Shown here: positions 53,101 through 63,700 of the stretch, piece after piece
Numbering within the stretch: position 1 is the stretch's first letter
Layout of the letters: every line of letters begins with the position of its first letter
Source: Phytophthora colocasiae
Lineage: Eukaryota > Oomycota > Peronosporomycetes > Peronosporales > Peronosporaceae
Length of the DNA stretch: 64,000 bases
Assembly (NCBI GenBank): GCA_018806915.1
Contig: JAGKQI010000035.1
Location: 124,001 to 188,000 of the forward strand
Direction of reading: 5' to 3'
Position numbers and translations under genes: made by a program
Notes under the pieces: model-generated
What the model was told of the DNA's origin: nothing
Database searches by the model: none
The model's input: only the letters and a program-made list of their open reading frames with translations

Positions 53101-53193
53101 GAAGTACGGCTAAACCAATTGAGCGACGCCAATCTGGCGGCGTTCCATTCATCGATGGCCGCTGACGCGGCTGCCACCACTATCACCACATAA
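47155..53193 (+). CDS. Helitron Rep/helicase (RepHel), intact
   Basis: A single open frame of 2012 aa. A basic N-terminus (RLSARRRRGRETP) and zinc-like CxxC pairs (CAVCDRNVLW, CEECNN) come first. Helitron_like_N follows with HFLVRHSTHFAKKNNVLFAR...MWPHLFPYGRGHPG. The HUH nickase motif is GGGTLHAHFLVWLE (about residue 683), and the catalytic Tyr region is IYYATKYVTKM (about 997). A Pif1-type 5'-3' helicase has Walker A GGAGGTGKS (about 1509), Walker B LLVIDEVSMM (about 1575), LVGDFLQMPPV and a C-terminal YKVQGETL motif. It nicks, unwinds and rejoins the element during rolling-circle transposition. Full length with no lesion, unlike copy C. Confidence 0.95.
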   Translation: MPLTADERRERNRLSARRRRGRETPAASDDRRRRDRESHHRRRVASAAGTERAVNTTLPTSSSSTPACGQTSQSVIGRCFENHCAWGDIEIPRLYPVSVEAKSNVLQRLRLALGAHGLDETVCAVCDRNVLWKSIHLVDVTDRDRIDNMHSLLVSDGEGLPLELIVEYDSSELHSCLSGMLLSRRGIHEDGYVQVCEECNNSLLKQTVPKFAIKNGFAIGTLPIRFMDVTLPERLITQPVSVVCVTRVMRGGAHRAIRSHCLAFDASPGPAATLLPISLGSMGTYRVVLAGPFTTEQQARVREMHRVRREVVDDLLAFYKLHNPLYASISVGNSSDFRADAIAQNLIFEAIDAVTEVDDIDAEQDRVGGVTDADTSNAETNVVEHRVVFVADDREVATQDLPAVAGHETQASPEPHFLVRHSTHFAKKNNVLFARMWPHLFPYGRGHPGEKRHVPVSLEACVRYYSMLSSRKFAEDELFVLASFDYLSVQKMYTQVGIKCQRNPELFESYNNISEEALVQALKEKELQRQGRTTSARSSDSNATAFLRTVELSGSSMWGSDGERAQCRRRAFAYQTRFGQPALFVTLTPNVADSFVMAQYCGITSVDTLFDAPLSAPPERSTLHSAAMRNDMASARLFVRNIDAFIEHVLGVPPKHMKGKPFDGLFGPVRAYFGMVETQGGGTLHAHFLVWLENAPPNSEAFDRAVTLYGDHYYRAIEAFTDSVVATSMPLKVADSSCVFCGHSYADLQQLQIPPVAYEDPNRQSDRVRGEPQLVQCAGCGTELSSQHVIRRVLLDNRPALWPALMRPYSSDELKSAVQLETHCRGGTTAAKAAIYYRDLHLFKEADPSSSDVYGEYLQDLNRSPCRQERREDDAFRNDGVTRALVMMPPSVDDKRFAPRIVVFVVSMLVFMFNLHWWSHAGSCFKRSRASLPGRCRYGFPRDRAPHTSCSSDGVTLMRRAPFEFINGFNREMMLAFKCNHDIQVMIGGLGALLRIYYATKYVTKMQEHVDSITAVALAAFQRRQLREARDEEATPSNHAAIGRKRVASLLYAITNRREIAGPLAALYLLRGSCAFMSTPCATLPLRAVLGELVDRSSEMCDLVQLREHGGSGVRFRAASFLDDYLFRPSTLDPLSLYEFVAKHFRRNRSEASAERALFQPDHPLFDSHRVGTHINEVVPVVVGMRMPFVDSETPYEYIVKRSKCALVLFKPFRTTADLVAGDPANDDTWIEAYSLWEPTRSGFIHEMMANMDDYHRAARQAEECRGDPGDGAEVHDGSGSDVDDITGTHEDVDNALDHAVVCETANPKAAGADAFYLHLFNDWDDGSTDRHEDSSSIDPSLPVFPNAGPSIGFQHLLGAVAHTTAGTAPYMRSNSSLPEFSIDELQRFVSDTSNNETESQRSDNFRKERPTEVIELLRSALKDGTQWTPPAQSSSSPSPLRAYSSIAEVSQAFTLNHRQHVAFTRIATSLLQRYLHQELGGIKVNDGTGRGSQGNDRVRAEQLLMYLGGAGGTGKSRVIDAIHAFSACWHRDDAVEKTALTGKAATLIGGRTLASFMMRLKHAVRNKHFMPLDLLVIDEVSMMSKAEWLKLDKALRQYMQLPTVPFGGVHMVLVGDFLQMPPVKADPIFVDPAEKRKPTTVDVEGFNLWRQINTVIMLDKSVRFKNDPEWGAGCSLARLGQWTPEFIDLVNSRVLKSPHHFQQQQHDPSSQLDLRDEITPEAVFVTPENSTRLAINNAFVTETASMLPSSTFPLRIVANFKGALNGLSQSDLRYVMGLSDNRFGRMAPYLDLIEGMPVQVTQNVATTKGIANGTLGTLESVHFPDGTRFRLVQDGATNTVVQLPSQAPNYAMLRIPRPRSSAIRPGVNPDLFPVFYTTEAYRKVTIQLPRAPDGSPRAITVKPQQLPFVCAVGSTVYKVQGETLNSMVVMDWRSKHHIVNKPQQTYLLVSRVTSRLAFIALHPLTNELAAWSKPPPSALHEEVRLNQLSDANLAAFHSSMAADAAATTITT

Positions 53194-53999
53194 CCTCCCT
53201 TGGCTAAAGTCAATCCAGTTTGTGTCCGCCGTCGCAGCTGTGAGCAGTGTATAACGGAGTAGTTAATATTACAAACGTCATTTGTGTCATTCACAAAAAT
53301 AGTAAAGTCACATACACTTTTACCTTGAATATTACGCCGACTTAGCACCTGGATTCCCGTTCCTTCTAGCATATCCAGTGCGAAAAGTGCCGACGTCTTC
53401 TCTTTCCTACAAAAGCAACCACAAAATTTTAGTGCCTAATAACTCCCCCAATATAGCTCTATCACTCACGTCTCTCCACGTAAAAGCATCCATTGGACAG
53501 CGGTCTCAACACTCCTGTGTCATCTTTCACCACTTGAAATGCAGCTCCCCCATGCAACACAACAGCTTCTGGGAGTCTGCACACCATATTAAGTCTCAAT
53601 CAGCATATCTCACTTCAACAAGCCGTATTGCTTCACCTACGATGAATTAAGTTGCGCAAGACGACGCATCGTCGTCTGCAGACTGAGTACCACGCGCTTG
53701 GGTTGTTTGTCGTCCCTCTTGCTCAATTTCTTGTGCAGGAACTCAGCCACTTGCACAGTCGCGTCCGCCTCCACCATCAACAGTCGACGCCTCTCAGCTC
53801 ACGTCCATCTGCTGGTAGTAGCTCGTGAAGCGACGGATGACCAGATCGTTCACTTCGTAGCTTTTGTCTTCATGACTGGCCGGCGACTACGCCCATGGAC
53901 ATCACCTTGCCGGCGCCCTTCCGGCAGCGATGAAAACGCTCTGCGAGTGGCAAAGGTGTGGACCACACTTAAGTTACTGCCCACAACGTTGAAGGTGCT
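53194..53999. other. Helitron A 3' non-coding region
   Basis: No gene supported. The last part (from about 53650) has faded similarity to 56010-56580 in Helitron B, as expected for a shared 3' end. Confidence 0.5.
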
Positions 54000-54088
54000 C
54001 AGAAGTTGCACTATGTTGCAATAACGATGTCGCACGAAGGTTGAGTGATGACAGACACGGCCCCTGTGCACCCCCCTATGATAGTTCT
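54000..54088 (+). repeat. Helitron 3' terminal block (A)
   Basis: GAAGGTTGAGTGATGACAGA, a GC stem (CACGGCCCCTGTG) and CTATGATAGTTCT. Matches 56583-56671. The next element's 5' block starts 4 bp later. Confidence 0.8.
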
Positions 54089-54345
54089 CATATTGCGTAC
54101 CGGACCAAAGGCTCCGGGTTTGTAGTTCGAATCTAAGGGGGAGGGGATGAATGATTTGCACGATAGAATATTATGGATGATTGGTAGGGCAGTTGAAGGT
54201 GGTTTCCACTAAGGAAGTAATTATATGTAAGCTGAATGATCGGTTATGTGGAACTGCTTTCTGCCTGAATAGTGAGAGGATGAAAAAGTGTTGCGTGTTG
54301 TGGGGCTGAATGCAGTCAAATGCGATAATGATTGAGTCATGGTGG

Positions 54346-55096
54346 CTAAATTGCCTTGATCAGGTTTAGCTTGGTGTCAAGCTGACAGCAGTCGCGATAG
54401 ACACGCATCTTCGTCGGTGCAAAGGAGATGATCGTTCCTGGTCGTGGGAGCATCGGATTGTCGGCGTTAGTGTCGTAGATCGACACAGTAAGAAGGAACT
54501 TGTTGGTCTCGAACGGATCGTCCTGCTGCGCGTCTTGAAAGACCTGCAACACAGGGGGAAACAAATGGTGAGAGCATACGTATCAGCTGAGATTGAAGAA
54601 TTGCAACAAAATTACAGCTATTTGTTCGTTCAGCGGCTCGGTTGCTCGCTGTTCACCAAGATAGATGCGGAGATAGCGCGTAGTGCTATTGACTTGATCA
54701 TTCCGCATCCACAGGACGCGGCCCTGCACTCGGACAGAAGCCCGAGTTTCTGCATCGTCCATATTATTGGTGGTGATAAATTCTCGTAATTCGTGGTAAG
54801 AGTTATGTGTTAGAAATCATAGACAAAAAAAGAATCAAAACAGAACCTTCCATAGTGTCGAAGACTCGACGCTTGTGTAGCTCCATCGCCTTTTTTAACT
54901 TCTTGATTGGCGAGACGTACTCACTGAGCGACGACTTGCTGGCTGCGCGCTCGTGCTTGGCCACTGAGCGCGATGGCGACGGCGGGGATGGTTTACGTAG
55001 GGCTGTCATGGTTGTAGGCGCTGAAACGGACATTTCGGCAGTGCTTACTGCCGGTTCACCTACTTGGTGCTGCTTGGTTTGCTTCTTCGGCGGCAT
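54346..55096 (-). CDS. Helitron accessory protein with OB-fold-like features (copy B)
   Basis: Same three-exon layout as copy A. Start MPPKKQTKQHQV at 55096; the middle exon again gives VRVQGRVLWMRNDQVNSTTR; the last exon (54564-54346) gives FLLTVSIYDTNADNPMLPRP and SFAPTKMRVYRDCCQLDTKL. Clearly diverged in sequence yet open in each exon, which suggests selection on the protein or a separately active lineage. Confidence 0.55.
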
Positions 55097-55401
55097 TGGA
55101 AGATCAAAAATGGTCGGATGTAGAGAGACTGGATGTTGGTTGCGCAGATTTTAGAATGGACTGAGCGGCTATTGTGATGTAGGCTGTGCGAGTGTGCGGT
55201 ACTTCCGATCCCATCTTTCGTTGTACATCACGGTCATCAAGTGTGACATTTCTACTGCGGCCCCGTCGCGAGCGATAACAAACTCCATCTACCAAGTATG
55301 AGGTAGTACGGGACGCGGTGCTCTGCATGTTGTAGGATCCGAGCTTCAATGAGCGACAAAAGCCATAACGGTGGTGTTACGCTGACAGGCAAAATATATC
55401 C

Positions 55402-55530
55402 ATGGGTGAGCTGGTCGATGTTGTGCATGCGTCGGCCATTGCTGCTGGCGCTGTTGAAGAAGCGTTCCACGGGGTTTGGATCGTCGAAGCGAACGTAGCA
55501 GTCGGTGGTAAGTGGCTAGAAGTGCAACAG
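55402..55530 (+). pseudogene. SET gene first-exon remnant (Helitron B)
   Basis: MGELVDVVHASAIAAGAVEE ... ANVAVGGKWLEVQQ at a CAG|GTGAGT donor matches exon 1 of the Helitron A SET gene. The AWS and SET exons are missing downstream. Confidence 0.7.
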
Positions 55531-56917
55531 GTGAGTGTGAAGACGAAGTAGCTCGCGAACGTCTCACAGCACTGAGTCCATGAAGTATCACAACAGGTCG
55601 TACGCCTGTGTCATGCGTTTGCAGTAGACCACTCTCGATCCGCTCACTAGGAAGCAATGCAGTATTGAACGATACGATACCGTTGTACACGACATGATGA
55701 ACTCCATGTCCACACCACACTTGATGCTTTAGTAGCTCGTATGCCTGCAGTTCAGTAATAGCAGACCGAACACCAGCGCCACCAAGAACGTCACCGCTAT
55801 GCAGATGGCGAGAGTGTGTCCAGCGCTTCCAGCCCGATTAAAAGTTTAACGACGGTGTGCCCCCGTACATGTCCAAGAACTCTCCAGCAAGCAAACTGGT
55901 CCTGCGTCGTCGCGCTTGCAGCGAAAATCTTCATCAGCCGAATGTCCATCGTGCAGGTGGCATGGTATACACCAGCACCAATCACTTCCGCCACTTAGAT
56001 ACCACCATCCAATTGCGGTTCGTCCACAAACACATCCTCACCGCAGAATCAGTAAGTGTCGAACAGTTAAAATACCTCTGCTGACGACTGGTGGATCATG
56101 CTGCCAATGGTACACTCGCTAACCTTACGGACGCCATTTGCGTTTCATCGTTGCTGAGCGAGCGTCCAGCCATCTCGTGAGTCGTCCAAAACACAAACAT
56201 CAAACTCCACGATGATCGCCAGACACTTCATCATCTCCTTTTGAGCTGTAGTGGATGACGTGGCCCACGATGTGCATGTCCAGCTTGTCCAGCACCTCGC
56301 CAGCCAGCCGAACTTCTTGCCGGCCAAAACCGCCATCACCATGATCGCCTCACTTCTACACCTCGGACTGTACGTCCAGCTGCTCGTAGTAGCCCCTATC
56401 TCGCCCTTGATGGAGAAGCCTGTGTTGTGGCGTTTACGTCCATGGCTGTCGACTTGGCGGTGCCTATCCAGCAGCGATAAATCGTCAGCGCAACCGCAGC
56501 GTTTCTTGCTGATACCGGTATTGGAATGTTGCGAAGATGTGGACCACACAGACGTACCCTACGATGTTGCCGACATGGTGCTCAGAAGTTGCACTAAGTT
56601 GCAGTAGCGGTGTTGCACGAAGGTTGAGTGATGACAGACACGGCCCCTGTGGACCCCCCTATGATAGTTCTAATTGCGTACCGGACCAAAGGCTCCGGGT
56701 TTGTAGTTCGAATCTGTATGAAAATTATTATGGAGAAAGATGTGAACGATTATGGCTAAGTTGTTTTTCGTCAGGTAGGACGCTTGAAAGTGGTTTTGGC
56801 CACGGCACAGACGTATCAGGGATGGTACGTAGCGTAATGATTGTGTGTACATAGTGAAATAAGTGTTTGAATGAGTGGGTTACTGGCATGTGCGATCATT
56901 CAAATGCAATAGTTGCT

Positions 56918-57698
56918 TCATGGTGGCGTAATTACGTTGATGAGGTGAAGCTTGGTGTCGAGCTGACAGCAGTCGCGGTAGACGCGCAACTTGGTGGGTG
57001 CGAACGAGATGATAGTTCCTGGTTGCGGGAGCATTGGATTGTCAGCGTTGATGTCGTAGAGCGACACCGTAAGCAGGTACTGGTTGGCTCCGAACGGGTC
57101 ATCCTGTTGTGCCTCTTGAAAGATCTAGAGAGCGTGCAAAACGTTATGGTGAGTGCATGTACATGAGCTGAAGGGAAGGGTTGTAGTGAGCCGCTAGCAA
57201 CGCAAAATTACCGCTACTTGTTCGTCCAGCGGCACGGACGCTCGCTGTTCGCCAAGGTAGATGCGGAGGTAACGCGTTGTATTATTCACTTGATCGTTGC
57301 GCATCCATAAGACTCGTCCTTGAACTCGCACAGAGGCTCGGGTGTTAGGGTCATCCATGTCATTGTTCGTGATGAAGTCGCGTAAATCTAGGTGAAATCA
57401 TATATGTTAGAACATAAAAACAAATTTGAAACAAGGAGGTACCTTCGATGGTGTCAAAGAAACGGCGTTTGTGTTGCTCCATCGATTTTTTGAGTTTCTT
57501 AACTGGCGAGACGTACTCGGTAGGCAGTGACTTCGTAGCAGTGCGCTCATGTTTGGGCGCTGGACGCGGTGGAGACAATAAGGAGAAGATGACTTGCCCA
57601 GGAGCGAGACGTTTTGTCGGTGTAGGCATGTACGTTGATGAGGATGGCGGTGTCGGCTCATCAACTTGCTGTAGCTTTGCGTGTTTCTTGGGAGGCAT
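56918..57698 (-). pseudogene. Helitron accessory protein (copy C)
   Basis: As copy A, but two compensating indels in exon 1 (about 57585-57615) replace a few residues (TPTKRLAPGQ in place of TSTNVSLLGK). The remaining exons are as in A. Confidence 0.6.
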
Positions 57699-58016
57699 GG
57701 ATAGCAGGATAATGCTGGCGTTATGAGAAGCGGAGTGTTGGACTGCCGAGCAAAATGGAAAATGTGGTGTTAAGTTTGTTGGTCATGAATACCGCCGTTA
57801 GTTGGGCGAGGAGAAGTTCGCTCTCGTTCTTCGTTCTGAGAAGTAGTGTTCAAGCGCCATTTCCCTGAGACCTCGTCGCGCTAGTGATATGGTTAAAACT
57901 ATGTATGAATCGCCCTGTTGCTTCAAGAAAGACGAGACGTGGGAAATGCGGGACAGGGTGCGGTGCGTGCTGCATGAGCTGATCTTTCCATGATGAATTG
58001 GTGCCGGCCAATATCC

Positions 58017-59121
58017 ATGGTCGATCCGACTGGTGTTGTGCATGCGTCGTGTATGATGGCTAGTTCGGTTGAGGGAAGCGTTTGAGGCGGTTCGGATAGT
58101 GGAAGCGAATGTGGCAGTCGGCGGCAAGTGGCTTGAAGCGCAACAGGTAAGCGAAAATGTACGTCGTTGCCGTACCGTTCCCACTCCAGTTGCTGATTGT
58201 TTTAGTTGGTTTGCGTGTGTTAATGTACTGAATAAACCTCCAAGGGCAAAATCCAGATCTGTGGTTGTACAATTGATGACCAGACCAGGCAGGGTTGTGG
58301 GGAAGGCTGCATTAATCGTGCCGTACGTGGTCGTAGACAGTAGATACATGGCAAGTGAGGGTGCTAAGGACATGGTTGTGGTAGATGCGCTACGAATGCG
58401 CAGTCGAGAGCTGTCCGTGCGGAATATTGTGCACAAACCGGCAGCTGCAAATGGGGTCTTTCGTCGCGACCGCAGTGGTAGACTGTGGTCGAAAGGGGGT
58501 TGGGCTGCTGGCGATGGAGATCATACACGCTGGCCAGTACGTAGGCGAGTACGTAGGAGAGGTGCTAAACAACCATGACGCCATGATACGCTATGAGGTA
58601 GGGTGGTTGCCAGAATGTGCGTTTGCATCCTGTGGTACTAAGGCTGTGTTCACATTCCAGTCTTATCGAAGCTCTAAGCGCCACTACATGCTACGTGTGA
58701 GCGCGCAAAACGTCATTGACGCCACTCGCTTTGGGGGTCGAACACGTTTTGTAAATCATTCGATGTGATCCTAACTGCGCGTTTGAGAAGTGGAACGTCC
58801 GTGGCCTCGAGCGATGTGGACTATTTGCCATTCGTGACGTGCAAGCGGGAGAAGAGTTGACACTCGACTATCAGTTCCAGCATGTCGAAAGTGAGGTGAG
58901 ATGTGGAGAGTGTTGTTTGTGTATGTGTTCGTAGTGTTCACTTTGAACGTGCTTATGTGATTGTTGATGGCGAGCAGCTAGTCGTTGAGTGTTTGTGCGG
59001 TTCTCGCAATTGCAGAGGCGTGATAAGTTGGGAGAAACACAAGCGGAAGCTCTCTGAGCACGGAGCAAGAAAAAAGAGAGTCGTTCAGCTCACCATTGAC
59101 CAGTTTCTCGTAAGCAGTTGA
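58017..59121 (+). pseudogene. SET methyltransferase, frameshifted (Helitron C)
   Basis: Same gene as at 45449 with an extra G in exon 1 (about 58073) and an extra A just inside the NHSC motif (about 58763), so the SET domain stops at VNHSM. Not functional. Confidence 0.85.
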
Positions 59122-59725
59122 ACATGTCGGTGAATATGAGTGGTTCTGGCATACGACAGCAATGCTAAGGATGTAGTTATGCTGTTGGAAGCCAGGTGCG
59201 TCACGCCGGGTAATTGACTTCATCAGTACAGTTATGGTTATCGAAAGCGAGCGCCTCCACCTTTGCCAAGCTGTTTGCGTGCGATGGAGAATTCGATGAA
59301 GAATTCACTCTTAGCGGTTGTCAGAGTTGACCAAGGCAGTGAAGATACAGCACGTAATGTTTTGCATCAATATGCTCTGATATAAGAAGAACTGAGGGGG
59401 CACCGTGCGTTGCCGTAGAACTTGCGGTTGATACCATGCACATAGTTCTTATTCGAAGGAGGGTGAAGCTCATGTCCAATCGTATCATCCGGTTAATTAT
59501 GCACTCTCGACGGCATCGCTCGCTGGGACCGTGCCACTGCACTTAATGATAGTCAGACAGTGGGTTGGGTTATCGTTTCTGTTGTCATACTACAACGTGC
59601 CATTAGCTCTTTATGGTAGTCGGACGGTAAGCTCACGTTTGTGTTGTCGTTTTCAAAGTATTACCACCAATGATTTGATGTCTGCACTGCTTCAGTTACT
59701 CTCGCTCAAGACATAGAGCGTTTCC

Positions 59726-62700
59726 ATGCCTTTGACGGCCGACGAAAGGCGGGAGCGGAATCGGTTGTCAGCTCGACGCCGACGTGGTCGAGAGACGCCG
59801 GCTGCAAGTGATGATAGGCGTCGTCGTGATCGGGAGAGTCATCATCGCCGTCGAGTAGCGTCTGCGGCAGGAACAGAGCGCGCGGTGAATACTACACTTC
59901 CAACTTCATCATCATCTACACCGGCATGTGGTCAGACAAGTCAGTCAGTCATTGGACGGTGCTTTGAGAACCATTGTGCCTGGGGCGACATCGAAATTCC
60001 AAGGTTGTATCCCGTGTCGGTTGAGGCGAAGAGCAATGTACTGCAGCGTCTGCGGTTAGCGCTTGGCGCACATGGACTCGATGAGACCGTGTGTGCGGTT
60101 TGTGACCGTAATGTGCTGTGGAAATCAATTCATCTCGTGGACGTTACCGATCGTGACCGCATTGACAACATGCACTCGCTACTCGTAAGCGATGGTGAAG
60201 GCTTGCCACTGGAACTTATAGTCGAGTATGACTGCTCTGAGCTGCACTCGTGTCTGAGTATTGTCAAGAAGGGGGATACATGAGGATGGGTACGTGCAAG
60301 TCTGTGAAGAGTGCAACAACAGCTTGTTGAAGCAAACGGTGCCGAAGTTTGCGATCAAGAATGGATTTGCAATTGGGACGCTGCCGATACGATTCATGGA
60401 CGTCACGTTGCCCGAACGATTGATTACTCAGCCAGTGTCAGTCGTCTGTGTGACCCGTGTTATGCGCGGCGGTGCACACCGCGCGATACGATCACACTGC
60501 CTAGCGTTTGACGCTTCGCCAGGGCCGGCCGCGACGCTGCTACCGATTTCTCTTGGTTCTATGGGGACATATCGTGTTGTGCTTGCTGGGCCATTTACCA
60601 CCGAACAGCAAGCGCGCGTACGTGAAATGCACCGCGTGCGTCGCGAAGTCGTCGATGATTTGCTTGCGTTCTACAAGCTTCACAACCCGCTGTACGCATC
60701 CATTTCCGTTGGGAACAGCTCTGATTTCAGGGCCGATGCGATTGCTCAGAATTTGATATTTGAGGCTATTGATGCCGTCACCGAAGTTGATGACATTGAC
60801 GCGGAGCAGGATCGCGTCGGCGGTGTAACCGATGCCGATACGTCCACTGCAGAGACCAACGTAGTCGAACATCGAGTCGTCTTTGTGGCAGACGATCGCG
60901 AAGTCGCTACTCAGGACCTACCTGCGGTGGCCGGACACGAAACACAGGCATCTCCCGAACCGCACTTCTTAGTGCGCCATTCGACTCACTTCGCGAAAAA
61001 GAACAATGTGCTGTTCGCACGGATGTGGCCGCATCTCTTCCCATACGGAAGAGGCCATCCAGGGAGAAGCGCCACGTTCGGTGTCCCTGGAAGCGTGCGT
61101 CCGGTATTACAGCATGCTGAGTTCACGTAAGTTTGCAGAAGATGAGCTGTTCGTCGCTTGCAAGCTTCGACTACTTGTCAGTGCAGAAGATGTACACTCA
61201 AGTAGGGATCAAGTGCCAGCGGAATCCTGAGCTTTTTGAGTCGTACAACAATATTTCGGAGGAGGCGCTGGTACAAGCACTGAAGGAGAAAGAGCTTCAA
61301 CGCCAAGGTCGCACCACATCGGCAAGAAGTAGTGACTCGAACGCGACCGCCTTTCTCCGAACGGTTGAACTAAGCGGCAGCTCGATGTGGGGGAGCGACG
61401 GCGAGCGGGCACAATGTCGACGCCGGGCGTTCGCGTATCAAACGCGATTTGGGCAACCAGCTCTCTTTGTGACTCTTACACCCAATGTAGCGGACTCGTT
61501 TGTGATGGCGCAGTACTGTGGTATCACCTCCGTTGATACGCTGTTTGATGCCCCGTTGTCTGCACCACCAGAACGGTCGACTCTCCATAGTGCCGCCATG
61601 CGCAATGACATGGCGTCTGCTAGACTCTTCGTACGAAACATTGACGCCTTCATTGAGCACGTGCTTGGTGTGCCCCCGAAGCACATGAAAGGCAAGCCAT
61701 TCGATGGGCTGTTTGGACCGGTGCGAGCCTACTTTGGCATGGTCGAAACCCAAGGCGGTGGAACGCTTCACGCGCACTTCTTGGTATGGCTGGAAAACGC
61801 GCCACCAAACAGTAAAGCATTTGACCGAGCGGTAACATTATACGGCGACCACTACTATCGTGATATTGAGGCGTTCACTGACAGCGTTGTGGCAACGTCG
61901 ATGCCGTTGAAAGTTGCAGATTCGTCGTGTGTCTTCTGTGGGCACTCATACGCTGATCTGCAGCAGCTCCAAATACCCCCCGTAGCATATGAGGATCCTA
62001 ATAGGCAGAGCGATCGAGTTCGTGGCGAGCCGCAGCTCGTTCAGTGCGCTGGAAGCGGCACAGAATTGAGCTCGCAACATGTTATTCGACGCGTCTTGCT
62101 CGACAACCGACCGGCGTTGTGGCCGGCACTGATGCGACCGTACTCCTCGGACGAATTGAAATCAGCTGTGCAGTTAGAGACGCACTGTCGGGGCGGAACC
62201 ACAGCAGCGAAGGCGGCCATTTATTACCGCGATCTACACTTATTCAAAGAGGCAGATCCAAGCAGTAGTGACGTCTATGGCGAGTATCTGCAGGACCTGA
62301 ACCGATCTCCGTGTCGACAAGAGCGACGAGAAGATGACGCATTTCGCAATGATGGTGTCACTCGAGCATTGGTAATGATGCCTCCGTCAGTTGACGATAA
62401 ACGGTTTGCACCACGCATTGTTGTGTTCGTGGTGTCAATGCTCGTCTTCATGTTCAATCTTCATTGGTGGTCACATGCGGGAAGCTGCTTCAAAAGGAGC
62501 CGTGCATCGTTGCCCGGTCGTTGTCGCTACAGTTTTCCACGGGATCGAGCTCCGCATACGTCGTGCTCAAGCGACGGCGTCACTCTCATGAGGCGAGCAC
62601 CATTTGAGTTCATCAACGGCTTCAATCGCGAGATGATGTTGGCATTTAAGTGCAACCACGACATCCAGGTCATGATCGGCGGACTGGGTGCTTTGCTGCG

Positions 62701-62798
62701 AATCTACTATGCCACAAAGTACGTTACCAAGATGCAGGAACATGTCGACTTAATTACAGCCGTTGCCCTTTCTGCATTCCAGCGTCGCCAGTTGCGAG
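59726..62798 (+). pseudogene. RepHel, frameshifted and truncated (Helitron C)
   Basis: Relative to A: a small deletion near 60258, small indels near 61063-61160, then an open frame to the cut at 62798. The HUH motif and Tyr region remain; the entire helicase is lost to the MULE insertion and rearrangement. Confidence 0.9.
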
Positions 62799-63061
62799 GA
62801 GAAAATATTAAAAACACACAAAAATCCGTGAAAACCACCACAGAGGCGTGAAAAGCACATGCACATGGGACATGCGATGAACCAAACTACTAGTACATAA
62901 TCAGGTACTTGGACATGCATTTTGGTCACAGCTAGGCTTTATTATTTAAACCTTATAACGATTCGGATCGACGATCTACAATCCAGTTTGCATTAGGCAT
63001 GCCACACGTCGACCCCAAACCTGCAAATACAATCTTGGATTGGTTAAAACTGTTGTAGCGC

Positions 63062-63275
63062 TTACTTCATCGATCCGCATGGTTTTATCATCGATCTGCA
63101 TGGCTTCATCATCGATCCGCATGGTTTTATCATCGATCCACATGGTTTAATCATCGATCCACATGATATAATCATCGATCTGCATGGCTTCATCATCGAT
63201 CCGCATGGTTTTATCATCGATCCGCATGGTTTAATCATCGATCTGCATGGTTTAATCATCGATCTGCATAGCGTA
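63062..63275. repeat. 21-bp minisatellite, about 10 copies
   Basis: Unit ATCGATCYGCATGGTTTWATC with small variants, inside MULE part 2. Confidence 0.95.
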
Positions 63276-63346
63276 CTAAATTGTAGTGCTGAAACAGTTT
63301 TGAACATTGTATTGCGTGGCGGAACAACTAAGCGTTTATTCGCGCG

Positions 63347-63679
63347 CTAAACAATGTCCAGGGCGTGGTGGACGCCCAACAGTAGCAGGAGCAGCACGAA
63401 CCACAGCCGCTTTCGCTTCGTTTCCCGACGGTTAACTAGCACGTCGTCGCCGTTGACATCAATACTGTTTCGGCATTGAAGAGCGAAGAATCGGTGCATA
63501 CAAGCCCCATACTTGAAGTGAAACGCGCACGGGGATGTCTGGTTAGTCATATCTGGCCATCCCGCTTCCGGTTGGTCTTCGCTTTGTATCCGGGCAGTAC
63601 GAATTCCAAGCTGAGCTGATACTTGTACTGCTTCTTGGAGTGTGTTCGTAACGGCGTTGTACGATCTTGTCGGCCGCAC
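63347..63679 (-). pseudogene. MULE transposase C-terminal SWIM region
   Basis: Reads RIQSEDQPEAGWPDMTNQTS, then CAFHFKYGACMHRFFALQCR (SWIM-like zinc motif, first Cys pair altered) and VLVNRRETKRKR with a GVHHALDIV end, as at the tail of oomycete MULE transposases. It supplies what part 1 at 39525-40950 lacks. Confidence 0.65.
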
Positions 63680-63700
63680 GTGGACGATGTCGGTGTCCGC

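Larger units (their letters stand above)
44104..54088 (+). mobile_element. Helitron A, complete (about 10 kb)
   Basis: The 5' block starting ATTGCGTACCGGACC with a CCGGA/TCCGG hairpin is shared by all three copies. The 3' block ends CACGGCCCCTGTG...CTATGATAGTTCT and is shared with B. Encodes RepHel, a SET methyltransferase and an antisense small protein. The termini do not fit canonical TC...CTRR, so the exact ends and subclass (Helitron or Helentron-like) are unsettled. Confidence 0.85.
54092..56671 (+). mobile_element. Helitron B, short diverged member
   Basis: Has the shared 5' block (54092) and 3' block (to 56671) but is only 2.58 kb. Contains a diverged accessory gene and just the first exon of the SET gene; RepHel is absent, so it is non-autonomous. 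About 55540-56580 has no gene I can support. Confidence 0.8.
56673..62798 (+). mobile_element. Helitron C, truncated near-identical copy of A
   Basis: Matches A at an offset of about 12570 bp with very few differences, from the 5' block at 56673 to an abrupt end at 62798 (A position 50236), where MULE sequence begins. Head-to-tail with B. Confidence 0.9.
62799..63700 (-). mobile_element. MULE, part 2 (other TIR and SWIM end)
   Basis: Starts GAGAAAATATTAAAAACAC at the Helitron target, the partner of the end at 39331, with the same GTGAAAACCAC/GTGAAAAGCAC subterminal motifs. Codes for the transposase C-terminus pointing back toward 62799. Confidence 0.7.

Noticed and set aside
63062..63275. 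Possible CRISPR-like array or Cys/Met-rich peptide
   Set aside because: Uninterrupted 21-bp tandem repeat; the peptide is its translation.
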